This document shows, in pieces, positions 14,401-26,897 of a DNA stretch of 64,000 bases. Location: contig CM022671.1 of NCBI GenBank assembly GCA_012295275.1, positions 3,642,565-3,706,564 of the forward strand, written 5' to 3'. The notes beneath the pieces were generated by a model. The model worked only from the letters and a program-made list of their open reading frames with translations. It had not been told where the DNA came from and did not search any database. Origin of the DNA: Chrysomallon squamiferum. Taxonomy: Eukaryota > Mollusca > Gastropoda > Neomphalida > Peltospiridae. The position numbers and the translations under genes were made by a program. Every line of letters starts with the position of its first letter. Positions within the stretch are counted from its first letter, which is position 1.

Positions 14401-17196
14401 GATATAAATCACTCTTTGTATCTGCACCTTCAGTAGATACCTGTGTAAATATAATTTGTATTGCACATCTTCAAATATTATAACCCGTCTTCAAAATCAG
14501 TGTAATTTGTATTAACCTTTTGCTGTTAGTCATTTATACTTACACCCTTCCTTATTTACCTGTCTACAAGGAAATCTAATTTATACATTTAACTGGTGTA
14601 TGTTCCTTTAAATATGTGCACTTTCATCATTATAGTTTGATATCATTGATCTGTCAAAGAAAGCTAAATAATAAATTAAATAATAAATTACATTTGCCTC
14701 AAAAAGGTTAACATGTAATGTTATGGCATTTATTTGATCTAATTATATCCATTTTTTTACTGTTAATTTTGGTTCTGTTTTTAGCTCAAATTGATAAAAG
14801 AAAAATCTTGGAAGATGTGAAGAAAAGACAAGAATTCCAGCGTTTAAAGAAACAAATGATAGTAGATCAACAGGTATTTTTTTTCCTACTAGAACACACA
14901 TGGATACACTCACACATACAGATATTGTAACAAATCAGCATCTATGATTATTGTTGTAATTGGAGAACATTTTCTTATTACTACATTTGTATCTCTCTAC
15001 AATGACATTTGAATGATTTATGTAAAGATGTTTTTTTTTTTTTTCCTAGAATTGTTATTAATTATATTGTCAATCAAAAACAATGCACACCATGCACATC
15101 ATGCTGATATTTACAACTGTTGATATTATGTTGATTTCAGTGTTCATAAATTACTTTTAAAATATTTAATATGTTTCTAAAGATGTGTTTTATGATATTT
15201 TTAATGACTGAAAACAGAGAAAAGCTGACAAATATGAGGAAGAAAAAGCTGAAGATAAAGAATACATAGCCAGACTGAATCGAGAGGAATCAGCCATGGC
15301 AACAGAGCAGTTGGAATTGGAAAAACAAGCAAGGTTAGTCAGAATTCATTTTCATTAACCATACTTTTGATAATATTGAATTTTTAATTGACAATTGATA
15401 AGAGTCTAGTTCAGAAAATAATTGTGTGTTTTTGTTGCATTCTAAGACACGTGCACACTGTGATGTTTTATGTGTTTCAGAGAGGAACTGATTGCTTACT
15501 ATGCTGGTTTGAGTGAGGAGGCTGCCAGACGAGAACAGAAGGCTTTGTGGAAAGTTCGACGTGGACGTCTGGAACATGTCAGGACAGAATTTCTCTTGGC
15601 TGAGGAGGCCAAACTGAAGAGAGAAATGGTGGAAACAACTGAAGCCAAGGTATTTCTTTTTCTTTAAGTTTAATTTTCTCACAACTCTCTTTAACATAAC
15701 AACCAACAATGCACTGAAAAGTTTCAGTAAAACATCAAATGTGTTAATATTGTGACATGATAAAATACAGTGGCAGTGACAAAGTAAAACAGGTTTTTAA
15801 CTATAAATTGAATGTTGTTTTTTATTTGAAATTTTTTAACTAATGTTTGTTCTTTATTTGACAAAATTGAATGTTGTTTTTTATTTGACAAAGTAAAACA
15901 GGTTTTTAACTATAAATTGAATGTTTTTTTTTTTGACAAAGTAAAACAGGTTTTTAACTATAAATTGAATGTTGTTTTTATTTGACAAAGTAAAACAGGT
16001 TTTTAACTATAAATTGAATGTTGTTTTTTATTTGACAAAGTAAAACAGGTTTTTAAATATAAACTGAATGTTGTTTTTTATTTGACAAAGCAGGTTTTTA
16101 AATATAAATTGAATGTTGTTTTTATTTGACAAAGTAAAACAGGTTTTAAATATTGACTCTGATTCAAGTCTCCCATCTTGGGCTAAGAATGTCTCTGAAG
16201 TTAAAACTGTTGAAGATGAAAAAACAACTCTGCCCAAGTGGGCTGATGTTGACACTGACATGGTGGCTGTTCATGTTACTGACAGAGATGATGATGATGG
16301 TGGTGGTAGTAGTAGTTCTGCTGCTGCTGCATTACCTCAATGGGCAGTCAAAGGATTAAAAAAATACGGATTGGATGGGTCAACAATTGATATTGGTGAA
16401 ATCAGTTTGCAGATGTCAGAAACTGCACCAAAAAAACATGTTTCTGATGAAACTGAACCATTGCCAGAAAAAAAACACATCCGTACATCTGAGGAAATGC
16501 ATGCTACAAAGCAAACAGAAGCTGAAGAAGAAACAAGAAGACAAATTCAGGTATTTCCAGACAGACATGCAACAGCTGAGACTGTTTCCGATGAAACATA
16601 TTTACCTGGCATCAAGTGTTTCACTGATGTCAGTGCAACCAAAGAAACTGAAAGTTCAGATGTAAAGCCACATCTGAAATTTAACCCAGACAGATGTGCT
16701 ACAACTGAAACAATGCAGGGGAAAGACATTGATGTTCCAAAATTACATCGCCAAGCTGATGTCCATGTTGGCATTGAGAGCAGACAAGAAGATGTAAAGA
16801 TAAAACAAGCTGGTCAGTTTGGACATGTGACTGACCAGTCAGATCAGGAGAAGCAGATGGTGCCAAGGTTAAAGAAGCATGCTTGGATTTACGCTAATCT
16901 TGAATCAAATCCAAAGGATTATGGAATTCGACCGAGAATTAGAATGAATAAGAAAATGTCAGCTACAACAGAGACAGAACCTGCTCGTGTTAAACCAGTA
17001 CACAAGTCTAGTGCTGTGATGTATGCAACCAAGGAGTCAGAACATATAGATGAAAATGTAACAAAAGTGAAGAAGTTTAAGGAGAGGAATATTCATGGAC
17101 ATTCCACAGATTCATCAGTCCAGAAATTGTTGTATGGTGTAAAGTGTGCTAGTGGTGATAATTCAGATGAAAATGCAGGTTTGTTTTTTCAGCTGT

Positions 17197-17234
<38 letters not shown>

Positions 17235-20200
17235 TAATCTATTTCTTGAAATGTATCTGTGAGAGGTTTGGGACACAGATTAATTGTTTAATGGGATGAA
17301 GATGAAAGGAATTTTTTAAACAGATTTTAGAATAAGCAGTTAAATAAATTTACACTTGGGTTTGTGTGTATATATATAAATGTAACTCCTTTGGGTCCTA
17401 AATAAATTTAGATATAATTTATTTGACATAAATATTTTTTTATGAGATATTAGTTTAATATGATAAAAGTAAAATGAATAGAAAAGTTTAATGTTTTATA
17501 GCAATTATACACTGATAAATGCAGTTTTTAATCCAAATATTAACTTTCTTTCATTGTAGTTCCAACGTCAAAGGCCTTTTCTATTGACACAGAGTGGCTG
17601 AAAAACAATGTAGAACCATATACAGACAATTTTGACTTTCTCAGTAAGTTATGTCTTAAATTTCGTTTCTGAGTGTATATGCTTGAATATGCTTTTATAT
17701 TATGTTACAGTTTTTATTTCAGAATATTATTTAGAATTATTTTTATAAAATAAAATTAATAAGCAAAAAATATTTTATATCCTAATGTTTTTATTTTTAC
17801 AGTTTGCTTCTTCTTTTTTTTAAACTTAATTTATTTATTTACATGCTTATTTCTTTAAGAATATACTAATTAATAAAATTATTATTTTTTTTTTTTTAAA
17901 TTTAAATTACAGATCTGTCACCAAAAGTTGATTTACTGGAAAATATTCCAATTTCTAGCAGCTTGGGAGACTACAGACTGAGTCAGAAGGCAGATATCTC
18001 AACATACCAGTACATGCATCTTCCTTCTCTGCTCAAAATATCTCTCACTGCACCCATCAGAGCTCAGTGAGTTTGATTTTCTCTATATTTTTATATTATT
18101 ATTAAAAAGGATATTAATGTAATTGTTTTTTGGCTTTGTTAGGTTTACAGTAAAACACAGTAAAATACTGTTGTAGGCTACATTAATTACAAGAACCTGT
18201 TGTTGAAACTGGCATATAAATATAATTTGAAAAACACTTCTTATTTTTCTTAGCAAAACTTAATGGTTACTATTTCTAAAATATTATTTAATATTTAAAC
18301 AGATTTTGATAAAAACCTGAATACAGATATCTTTAAAATAAATTAATTCATATCATGCAGTTTACCCAGATAATGAAAAATACTAATTTGATTTTTTCAG
18401 GGTGTCTCTTGTAAACCAGTGTATTTTAGATTACTTCTTTGTGGAGTTAAAGATTGGAGAACATTTTGATGCACTCAGACGATATTTATTGATGGCTGAT
18501 GGACATTTTTCTCAAGTTGTTAGTGACATTCTTTTTGAGAAGGTAAGTTCTGTATTAAAACATAAATACACACTCTTTTTATTATCTTGTGACAATAACT
18601 TTTACTGTATAGTCATTATGGTTATAAATTTTCATATATTTGTAATTCTTGAAAATTAACTCAAGATATGACTTGATCAGTGAAAATAATTCAGTTATTA
18701 AAAAATGTTCTACAGTTAGTTTAAAACCCAGTTAATTTTTATATTTTGCTGTTATAGTTTGTATATATATATATGTAAATACTTAAATTTCTTTCATCAC
18801 ATTCAAATAAATAATTTCTTTCTTTTCCCTCAGTTGGCTACGAATCCACTTCCATGTGAACTGTTGAATCCTGTTTTTCTTAATGGTGCTCTGACCAGAG
18901 CTCTCCAGTCCTCTGTCCACTCAGATGACCAGCATACAAACAGTCTTTCATTTGCTCTTAAGTCGTATCCGAAAGTGCTAAACTTTGCTGGTATGTAAAA
19001 GTTGTTTTTATTTAATATTGAGAAAGATAACAGATACTGGTGTAGTTGTGACTTTGTGACACATTTGTGTTCAGAGTAAACCTCCCATCAGCCTGAATTG
19101 TCTTCAGTTTTGAATTGTCTTCCACAGAAATATAAGGATTATTTAGTTCTGGATAGAAGATGATAACATTTTAGGACATGTATTAATTTTGAATATTCTG
19201 GCTACTTTGTTATTGACAACAGTTGGTTTCTAGATGGAAACAAATAACAACTGAAGAAATTTTGTTTTGACATTTTATTTGTGTTGTTTCAGCACCTGAT
19301 ACTCTGGATTGCCTAGAACTGAAGTATGAGGTAAGGATAAATTAAGTCTGAGAGTTTTTCTTTCTTGTTAAGAAGTTAAAACATTGGTATATGTTTAATA
19401 CCTTAAAGTAAATTTTTATAAATACTTCTAAGAACAAAAAATAATATAAATACTAAAATGTCATAATACAGTGTTATATTGTGTATTGTTAAACATTTAA
19501 ATTAGACTTCCTCTGAAACCTTTTTTTTAAATTTAATTTATGGAAATGTATTGTCTTAAAGATTTTTGTCTGTCAGTGTGCATGTGAAATTTATACCTGT
19601 ATATTCTTTTGTTTTAAATCTTACTCAAACATATTTAATAATTCTCTCTATGTTTGCTTTTTACAACTATTTTTTCAGGTTGCATGGCCAGTTAACATTG
19701 TGATAACTGAGTCATGCATGAGAAAATACAGTCTGTTATTTTCTTTCATGCTGCAACTCAAACGAATTGTCTGGATTCTCAAAGACATCTGGTATCGTCT
19801 TAAAAGAGACTGTAAGTATTCGAATTCACTTATTTTGTTTTATTTCTTTAACACTTTTAAAACATTTAAATATAAAAAACATCATTGCTATTATTTATTA
19901 TTAAAACCATGATAATTAATTACTGGTATTTTTTTATGTCTCATCATCTTCATAATTATCATTGTGATTATTATTAAAATCTGTTATTATTATTATTATT
20001 ATTGTTGTTGTTATTGTTATTATTATTATTATTCAGCTGTGGTTGTTGGAGTAGGAAATTCACGCCAGTTTAGACAGCTACAGTTACACAGGCAAGTAAT
20101 TCACCTGTTGTTCTTATTAATTTATTACATGGTTCACTGTTGTTTTGTTTTTTCTTGTTTTTTTTTCATAAATATTTTTTCATATAACGGCCATAATCTG

Positions 20201-21671
20201 ATGTCAGTTGTCAATTATATTAATACATATTTTTCATTTATAGATGTTTTTGAAATTGATGGGAAGAAATAAAAGCTTTATTTTAAGATACTGGTAGTTT
20301 AAGTATTAAATTTATTAAGTTAAATATCTTTTTTGAATTCATTAGATCCATTTCTAAATTTGTTTATCTGTTTTCATAGTTTTAAAAAGTTATGTATTTT
20401 GTTTAAAAATGTATGCTTATTTTGTTTATGTAATGTGAGGTATTAAAAGATATTTTATTTAACAGACAGGAGATGCAGCACTTTGTTAAAGTGATGCAGG
20501 GCTACATGTCAAATCAGATCATTCACGTCATGTGGACCAACTTCTCCAACAACTTGCAAGAACAAGTTCACAACCTTGACGACCTGCATCGAGTCCACAG
20601 AGAATACCTGGACAACTGTGTACTCAGGTCAGCAGTTTTTACTATTAACTTGAAGACACTTCTACATTCAATACAGAAATATTAAATTCAAATAATACTT
20701 TTATACCTTATTCAACTGCTTGACTTTAGTTTTCATAGGTATGTTTTATATAATGTTCATTTTAACATAAGTGGCAGGGTATTTCAGAAACCATCTTTCT
20801 TAATGTTTAATTTAGTCTATTATCATTTTCCATTCAGGGAAAAAAACAAAAAAACAATATTAATTTTATAAATTATAAATATTCATTATGTAAAAAAATA
20901 TGCAAGATTCCTCAAAAAATGTTTAATTTTTCAAACAGCTCTATTATTTTATAGATCCCTAAAAAGTTATGTGTACAAGAGTAAAAAAAAAAAAAAAAAA
21001 ATTATGTTTAATTTTCAGATCCCTACTGAACAAGAAAGCACTTCCAGTGATGAAGATAATACAGGACATATTTTGTCTGATCATTAAATTCCGTACAAAT
21101 CTCATCAATGGAGAGTGGAGAACAAACCCTCAGACAGGGGAGATGACTCATTCCAACTTTGCTCACATTAAGGAAGCCTACTTATCATTTGAACAGTATT
21201 CAATTTTCTTATTTACAGGTATGTTTTATAACTTTTTATATGACTACATTATTTTTGTTTCAAAGTTAATTTATAGATAGAAGGTCATATGTTAAACATC
21301 AGATAACATCAAAGCAAAACAATTTACCAAGGTGATTTTTGAATTCATGTGAATTAATACTTGAATTGTCAAAATACATTTTCAGCAGCAAAATACCCAT
21401 TTCATTTTCATGAAAAGTCTCACCTGTAAAAAAAAAAAAAAAATCATTTTTAGAATCTGTTTATTTATTTTTATTTATGAGCACTTTATCTTAATGTTTT
21501 GATAATGTTTTCAGATTTGAGTTTTCAAGCAAATATTTTTCAGAGTTTAATCTGAGGTATTTATTATTTTCAGTTGTAAACAAGCTGGCAGTTCGAGGTT
21601 ACCAGACTCATCTTCAGGAACTGTTACTGCGACTCAACTTCAACAATTACTACACACAACGTACTAATTAA
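5445..21671 (+). CDS. TUBGCP6: Gamma-tubulin complex component 6 (GCP6), complete
   Basis: GCP6 is a subunit of the gamma-tubulin ring complex, which nucleates microtubules at centrosomes and spindles. 31 exons: 5445-5635, 6010-6170, 6518-6651, 6942-7027, 7626-7692, 8130-8186, 8597-8724, 9268-9304, 9634-9773, 10082-10289, 10597-10892, 11274-11340, 11819-11928, 12496-12587, 13011-13150, 13726-13868, 14301-14392, 14785-14873, 15218-15333, 15481-15649, 16143-17178, 17560-17643, 17913-18066, 18401-18542, 18834-18990, 19293-19330, 19679-19811, 20037-20091, 20466-20627, 21019-21218, 21574-21671. The sum is 4782 nt, 1593 aa (human 1819). Residues about 340-660 are GRIP1 (VLDSFYNSGLIFQAFTSAVR, DIYICGKSINLLKICCP). 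Residues 685-841 are charged coiled coil (EEAARREQKALWKVRRGRLE). Exon 21 encodes an imperfect ~22-aa repeat insert. Residues 1214-1593 are GRIP2 (LDYFFVELKIGEHFDALRRY, EMQHFVKVMQGYM, LRLNFNNYY). The long insert separates GCP6 from GCP2-5. Introns 1 and 28 need GC donors. Confidence 0.97.
5636..6009 (+). other. TUBGCP6: GC-AG intron 1 of TUBGCP6
   Basis: No GT donor after exon 1 gives the phase needed by exon 2, which begins with the third base of a codon. AAAAA|GCAAGT at 5636 does, and GCAAGT is the classic GC-donor consensus. The acceptor is ctttttag at 6009. The join reads K-S-L-K, following the conserved LKKKAYNTLFENL helix. Confidence 0.8.
7120..7400. other. Base-composition island in TUBGCP6 intron 4
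   Basis: This part of intron 4 is much less AT-rich than the surrounding introns, with words such as gggcccaagagctagaccca and a C-rich stretch near 7165. No long ORF crosses it and no splice-consistent exon fits. It could be a fragment of an inserted element or a conserved noncoding segment. Confidence 0.35.
13151..13520 (+). repeat. Degenerate ~85-bp tandem repeat in TUBGCP6 intron 15
   Basis: Four to five diverged units share the words tatatagatga, acagttatttgaaaaa and tgtaatctagaca. The array starts within a few bases of the exon 15 donor, but whether the donor itself is a unit is unclear. Confidence 0.6.
15776..16160 (+). repeat. ~49-bp tandem array of the TUBGCP6 exon 21 acceptor
   Basis: The true acceptor, gtaaaacag|gttttaaatatt at 16142, is preceded by copies of the same boundary. 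AG dinucleotides in the gtaaaacag or caaagcag context lie at 15792, 15901, 15949, 15998, 16048 and 16093, spaced mostly 45-50 bp. Each copy carries the tract ttgttttttatttgacaaag followed by an exon-start-like gtttttaactataaattg. The last unit is the real exon start. Confidence 0.85.
16330..17120 (+). repeat. TUBGCP6: Coding ~22-aa repeats in TUBGCP6 exon 21
   Basis: About ten imperfect units of the type xxATxETxxxxxxxxPxxKxxx occur in tandem, for example DRHATAETVSDETYLPGIK, DVSATKETESSDVKPHLK, DRCATTETMQGKDIDVPK and KKMSATTETEPARVKPVHK. The last unit includes NIHGHSTDSSVQK, close to the repeat motif of human GCP6 (THGHVSDASI). The array sits at the same place in the protein as the human repeats, between coiled coil and GRIP2, but its unit length and sequence differ. 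Confidence 0.8.
20092..20465 (+). other. TUBGCP6: GC-AG intron 28 of TUBGCP6
   Basis: The exon ends CACAG|GCAAGT at 20091. Using the nearby GT (GCAA|GTAATT) puts the next exon out of frame. Using the GC keeps the conserved junction QLQLHR-QEMQHFVKV, which matches human QLQLFKHEMQHFVKV. Confidence 0.85.
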
Positions 21672-23285
21672 CTTTGTGACGGTCTTTTCATTCTCCTTGT
21701 GATAAAATATTTAACCTAAGGTGGCTGCTACTTCAAAAAAACAAAACAGTGATAGAATTATAAACTTTAGTTTAATTCTTGACACATTTGTGCTGTAACA
21801 GAAGAAATGATTATACTCAAATATTTAATTTGTGTGACATTTTGCTGCTTATCTAAAGAACATCATCTTCCAATACATATATGGTTAACTAAGGAAAAAC
21901 ACCTGTAGTGTTTTCTTAAATTTTTTGCTAAAGTGAATTTGTAAGGATCAACATCAACATATCCAGACCAGTAATGGTTGCATGGAAAATAATAATCAAA
22001 ATAAAGGATTTGATGTAGTTTGTGAAAACAAATATGAAAATCATTTTTAAAGATCTGTAGACAATTTGTACTTTTCATTGCTAATACTCTGATGACAGAA
22101 AACTATCTGGTGTCTGATCATTCTTAAAAAGAAAGATATTCTCGTGAAAGCTTACTGTGATCAATTAATTATATAATCAAATATTTAGTGATAACTATTT
22201 TTAAATGAAGAAATAAATTTAAAACATCATATATCCATTTTGTACTGTGTAAAAGTTATTTTTAATAAACACTACTTGATTCCTTGTTACAATTTGAACT
22301 TGTATTTTATAAAACTGTAATCAACCAAGATGATGTCTTAATTATTAATGATTCTCCTTGGCTTTTTTTTTTTGATGCCATAAAATAGCTTTTCTTTTAG
22401 GTTCCAGGATAAAACACAAATAGATAAATTTGGTTTAACAATTATTTCTTTTTCTAAATTGAAAACTGAAATATTTAGGCATATATTTAATCTGGTTGAA
22501 AAACAAAACACCACTGAAGTTAAATTAATTTATTTTCCATCATAATTTTCAGTAATGTTGTTTGATTAAATATATTTTAAGTAGAAACCCCAGTCCAGTA
22601 CATGATTTTGGGTTAAAATTTCCTTTAAAATACAGGAAATAAATAACATTTATACGTATGCACTGGAAAAAAATACATCAGAAATGACCTAAATAAAATA
22701 CCAAAGAAATCTTGTTTATTTAAAACATCTAAGCTAACTTTTGAAAATAAAATTTGAATACATCTACAATAATGTACTACAGTGACATAATTACAGAAGC
22801 AAACCCTTGTATTTTGTTGTTGGTTAAATAATTATTTTTATATTTTTGTTTTATCACAATATTCTTTAACAGTTTGTCCAATGTAGTAAAATCAACACAC
22901 AAAGCATAAAATCTTGTGAACCAGAAAATCCTAAAATCAAAGTGTTTAGTATTCAACTGAACCTGTTCATTAAATAAAAAGATGATGTTCATGTATAAAT
23001 ATGGATTGAGAATACACATCATACAGTAAGACAAGATATATGTTGTTGCATTTTTCAACATGACCTGTACATCATGAACTAAAAGACTTTTCCAGATTTA
23101 CATATATTACTATTGATGAAAAGCTTTTATTAAATATCTAAGACAGTTTCCAAAAAGAAATTTCTCTACTGCTGTAGTTCACAAAGGTTTTTCAAAATCA
23201 AATAAATTATACCACTGGAAGGCTGTGCGTGAGATTTAGATGATTTTATTTATTCATGTTCATACAATGTCAGTTTTAAGTTTCA
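21672..23285. other. Convergent 3' region of TUBGCP6 and SARS1
   Basis: This 1.6-kb AT-rich gap lies between two stop codons facing each other. A plus-strand AATAAA at 22264 is a candidate poly(A) signal for TUBGCP6. A TTTATT near 23248 gives a minus-strand AATAAA close to the SARS1 stop. No further coding potential is seen; short ORFs are AT-rich and lack domains. Confidence 0.5.
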
Positions 23286-26200
23286 TTAACTGCCGATTTT
23301 CATCTTGTCAACTCCATCCTCCAGCTTCTTGTTTTTCTTTGATTTCTTCTCCTGCTGTTCATCTATTGGTGCAGGTTTTACAAATGGGATTTTTTCATTT
23401 AAACCTGGAATAAAATCACAAATCTTAATTAAAATTAATGATTTATAAGAACAAAAAATGCTAAATATTGAAATAATTAAAAATAACTGGACTATGAAAG
23501 AAACTGGAAAAAAAATAAAAAAAAAATAAAAAACAATGATTTAATAAACAAAATTTTTAAAGTTGAAAAACCTTTATATGAAATGCTTGTTTCAGATTTT
23601 GGAATCTGCATCATCTAAATATGAATTCCATTTCTATTTTATATACAGCTCACACAAATAGCCTGCAGGATTTTTAAACATCATTTTTATTAATTTTGTG
23701 CATAAAATAAAGTTTGTATATGCAAAACAATTTAAAAATTATAAAATATCACTATTTCTGCTGTTGAGAAAAAGTCCAGCACATAAGAACAATTCATATT
23801 TTAGAACTGCAGATAAACTATATTAACCCTTGGTAAATTACCTGGTGGCATAAACTTCCTGATAACTTCAGGAACGATGATGCCGTCATCTGTCTGGTAG
23901 TTTTCCAGTATTGCACAAATAGTCCGCGTTGTAGCACACATTGTAGCATTGAGCATGTGAACATAGGGGACCTGGAACAGTACATTTAATAATTATTTAA
24001 TTGTGACCAGTCTTAGAAAAATAAATTCTGCTTTGTTGTAAGAAAGATTATGATGAATTAACTACTTATCTTGTTTGAACTTAGCCTTATTTTCAATTTT
24101 GTTTTATCCCATATTAATAAATTTAAAAAAAATATAAATAAATAAAATAAAAAAGAAGAAATTACTATAAAACAGAAAGTTGAAGAAGTCATATTAATGT
24201 TATTAACTGTCATTATTTATAACAAAAAAACTCTAACAAACTTTATTCAGTTTTGAAGACTATCATTATCAACAATATATAAAACTGATGCCAGTGTTAA
24301 TAACAATGACTGAGTCACCTCCTGGTTTAGTTTCTTTGTCTGTCCATATCGGATGTGCAGACGACGTGACTGGTAGTCTGTGCAGTTTGAACATGAAACA
24401 AGTTCTCGGAAAGCACCGGATCCCGGAAACCAGGCTTCTAGATCCAGTTTCTTAGCAGCAGCATTGTTCAGTTCACCTACATAAAATAAAATATTTAAAT
24501 ATGGTGAAAAATGTCGTTAAATGTATCTTGTAGATGAAAGTGGAAGAGTGAATGAGAAATTAAAAACAAATATATACAGAGATATAAATATTTCAAGAAT
24601 ACAAAAACTAAGACAGTGAAGTAAAAAAAGAAATATGTGACAATGATTTCAACCTGTAATGTTTTCTTATCTCTTATCTTTTTAAAGCTGCTTAATAAAC
24701 AAATAAATAATTTTTAAAAATGTATCTAAATTAGCTTAGTATCTCAATTTTAGTTTTTCTGAGAAGAGAATCACAAACAATAGTGACCGCCAATGATAAC
24801 ATATTATTTGTGTTTTTAGTTCTGGAAAGGAAGATTGTATGTATTAATGTAAGTCTCTATACCTGTAACTATGTTTACAATCCTGTAAGGTAGATCCAGA
24901 GATTTATTAAATTTCTCAGCAATGTTAATCATCTGGTCAAACATCTCCCAAGATTTGTTATCTTCGGGTGATGTTATACAAAACTGTTCCACCTGAAAAT
25001 TAACCAAAATTAACTGGTTATTTTTCATATGGTTTTATTTTTATATTTAAAAAACAAACAACCAACAAATATATATATGTCTTTTTATACAGTTTGATAC
25101 AGTCATACAGAGTCAAAAATCACCAATATCTTTCATTTCCAAGTAATTTATAGAACAATTCATATGAAAGAGATGGAATAAAAAAAAAAAAGAGATTTGT
25201 GGGAGAGTCATTAAAGAAATAATAATTATAAATAGTAATAATAATAATAATAAAAATTGCATATATATATATATAAAAAAAAAGTGTTATTCTTTTTATC
25301 TCACCATTAAACATGGAGAATCCTAGCAAAATAAAAATAAAACAAATATTTAAAAAAAATTATATGTAATAAGATAAATAAAAAAATTAAATGCTATATC
25401 TGCAGATCTTCTATGTCTACTTAAATTTGTACCTAAAGAATAAAATCAAGAACTGCTAGCCTCCAGGGCAGTATGTTTCTCTATTTTTCTGAATTACAAA
25501 TTGACCGTGCAGGTTTAACGTAACAACTGTTTACCTTTTCAAACTGATGTACTCTGAAGATTCCCCTGGTATCTCGCCCATGTGATCCCACCTCCTGCCT
25601 GAAACACGTGGAGTAGCCACAGTACTTGACAGGCAGTGACTCTGGTGACATCCACTCGTCTCTATGAAATGCAGCGATAGGCTGTTCCGAAGTCGCTATC
25701 AAGTACTTCTCATCAACCCCACTCTCTCCTTGCTTTTCACTCCCTTTGCCAAGTACCTGAATTAAAAAAATAAAAAAAAATAAAATAAAATAATAATAAA
25801 ATAATAATAAAAAAAAAATAAAATTAAAAAAAAAAATAAATGAAAACAAAAAAAAAAATTAAATAAAAAAATATTAAAATTAAAAATAAAAAATTAAAAA
25901 ATAAAATGATACATAACATACAAATATTTTATTATAAATGCTTATTAAGATAAAACTGTTTGCCACATTTAGAATAATACAAGAATGCATAATGTCAGTC
26001 TTTCCGACTTAATCTCTTGATAAATAATAAAACCGTGGTGTTGAAAAAGAGTAATTACAGTCACACCTTGTACAGCTCCTCATCAAACTGGGACAGCTGA
26101 GCCACTTCCTGCATGACTTCCTTCCTCATGAAGAATGGCGTGTACAATGGCTCATAACCATCAGCATACAACAACTGCATCGCATAGTTTATCAAAGCCT

Positions 26201-26818
26201 GCTCCAGAAACACTAGAGGCCCCTAAAACATAGAATTTTAAGTTTTCAAACTTTTAGTTTGAAAATAAATAAATGTTAATTTAAACTATTTATTAAAAAA
26301 TTATATATCATGAATTTCTCCAAACAATAAAATTATATATTCCGAATTAGTTTAAAAAAAAAAAAAAAATTATATATATATATATAATGTTTCCAAATAA
26401 TCAGTTTTTTTGTGGATCTGGAATCTTTCAAAAATAAATACATCAAGACAGAATAAACTAAAATAAATAATGACAAAGTAAAATTACTTTCAAGTAGTAG
26501 CCCCTCCCCCCAGCAACCATAGTCCCACGTTCTGTGTCAACACCATCCACCATGACAACAAGATCAACATGAGAGTACTTCTTTCTAACAGTACAGTCAC
26601 CATGAGTCCTCTCCACTCCATTTTCTTCCTGGAATCACAAAAAACATCCAACAGAGTAATACGTTAAATGTAGTTTAGAGACAGAGATACAGATAACATT
26701 TCTTTCTTTAATTTTAACAGATGCAGAGACAGAGACAGTGTTGGAATAATTATAAACGAAACAATATTTTAAAGACCTTCCATTTTGTAGAGAGAGAGTT
26801 CTTTGAAAGATGGATGGA

Positions 26819-26897
<79 letters not shown>

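Noticed and set aside
15335-15709. 124-aa minus-strand ORF
   Set aside because: Antisense of TUBGCP6 exon 20, whose plus-strand reading is clearly conserved.
20080-20100. GT donor GCAA|GTAATT for TUBGCP6 exon 28
   Set aside because: It breaks the frame of exon 29; the GC site eight bases earlier in the same word keeps the conserved protein.
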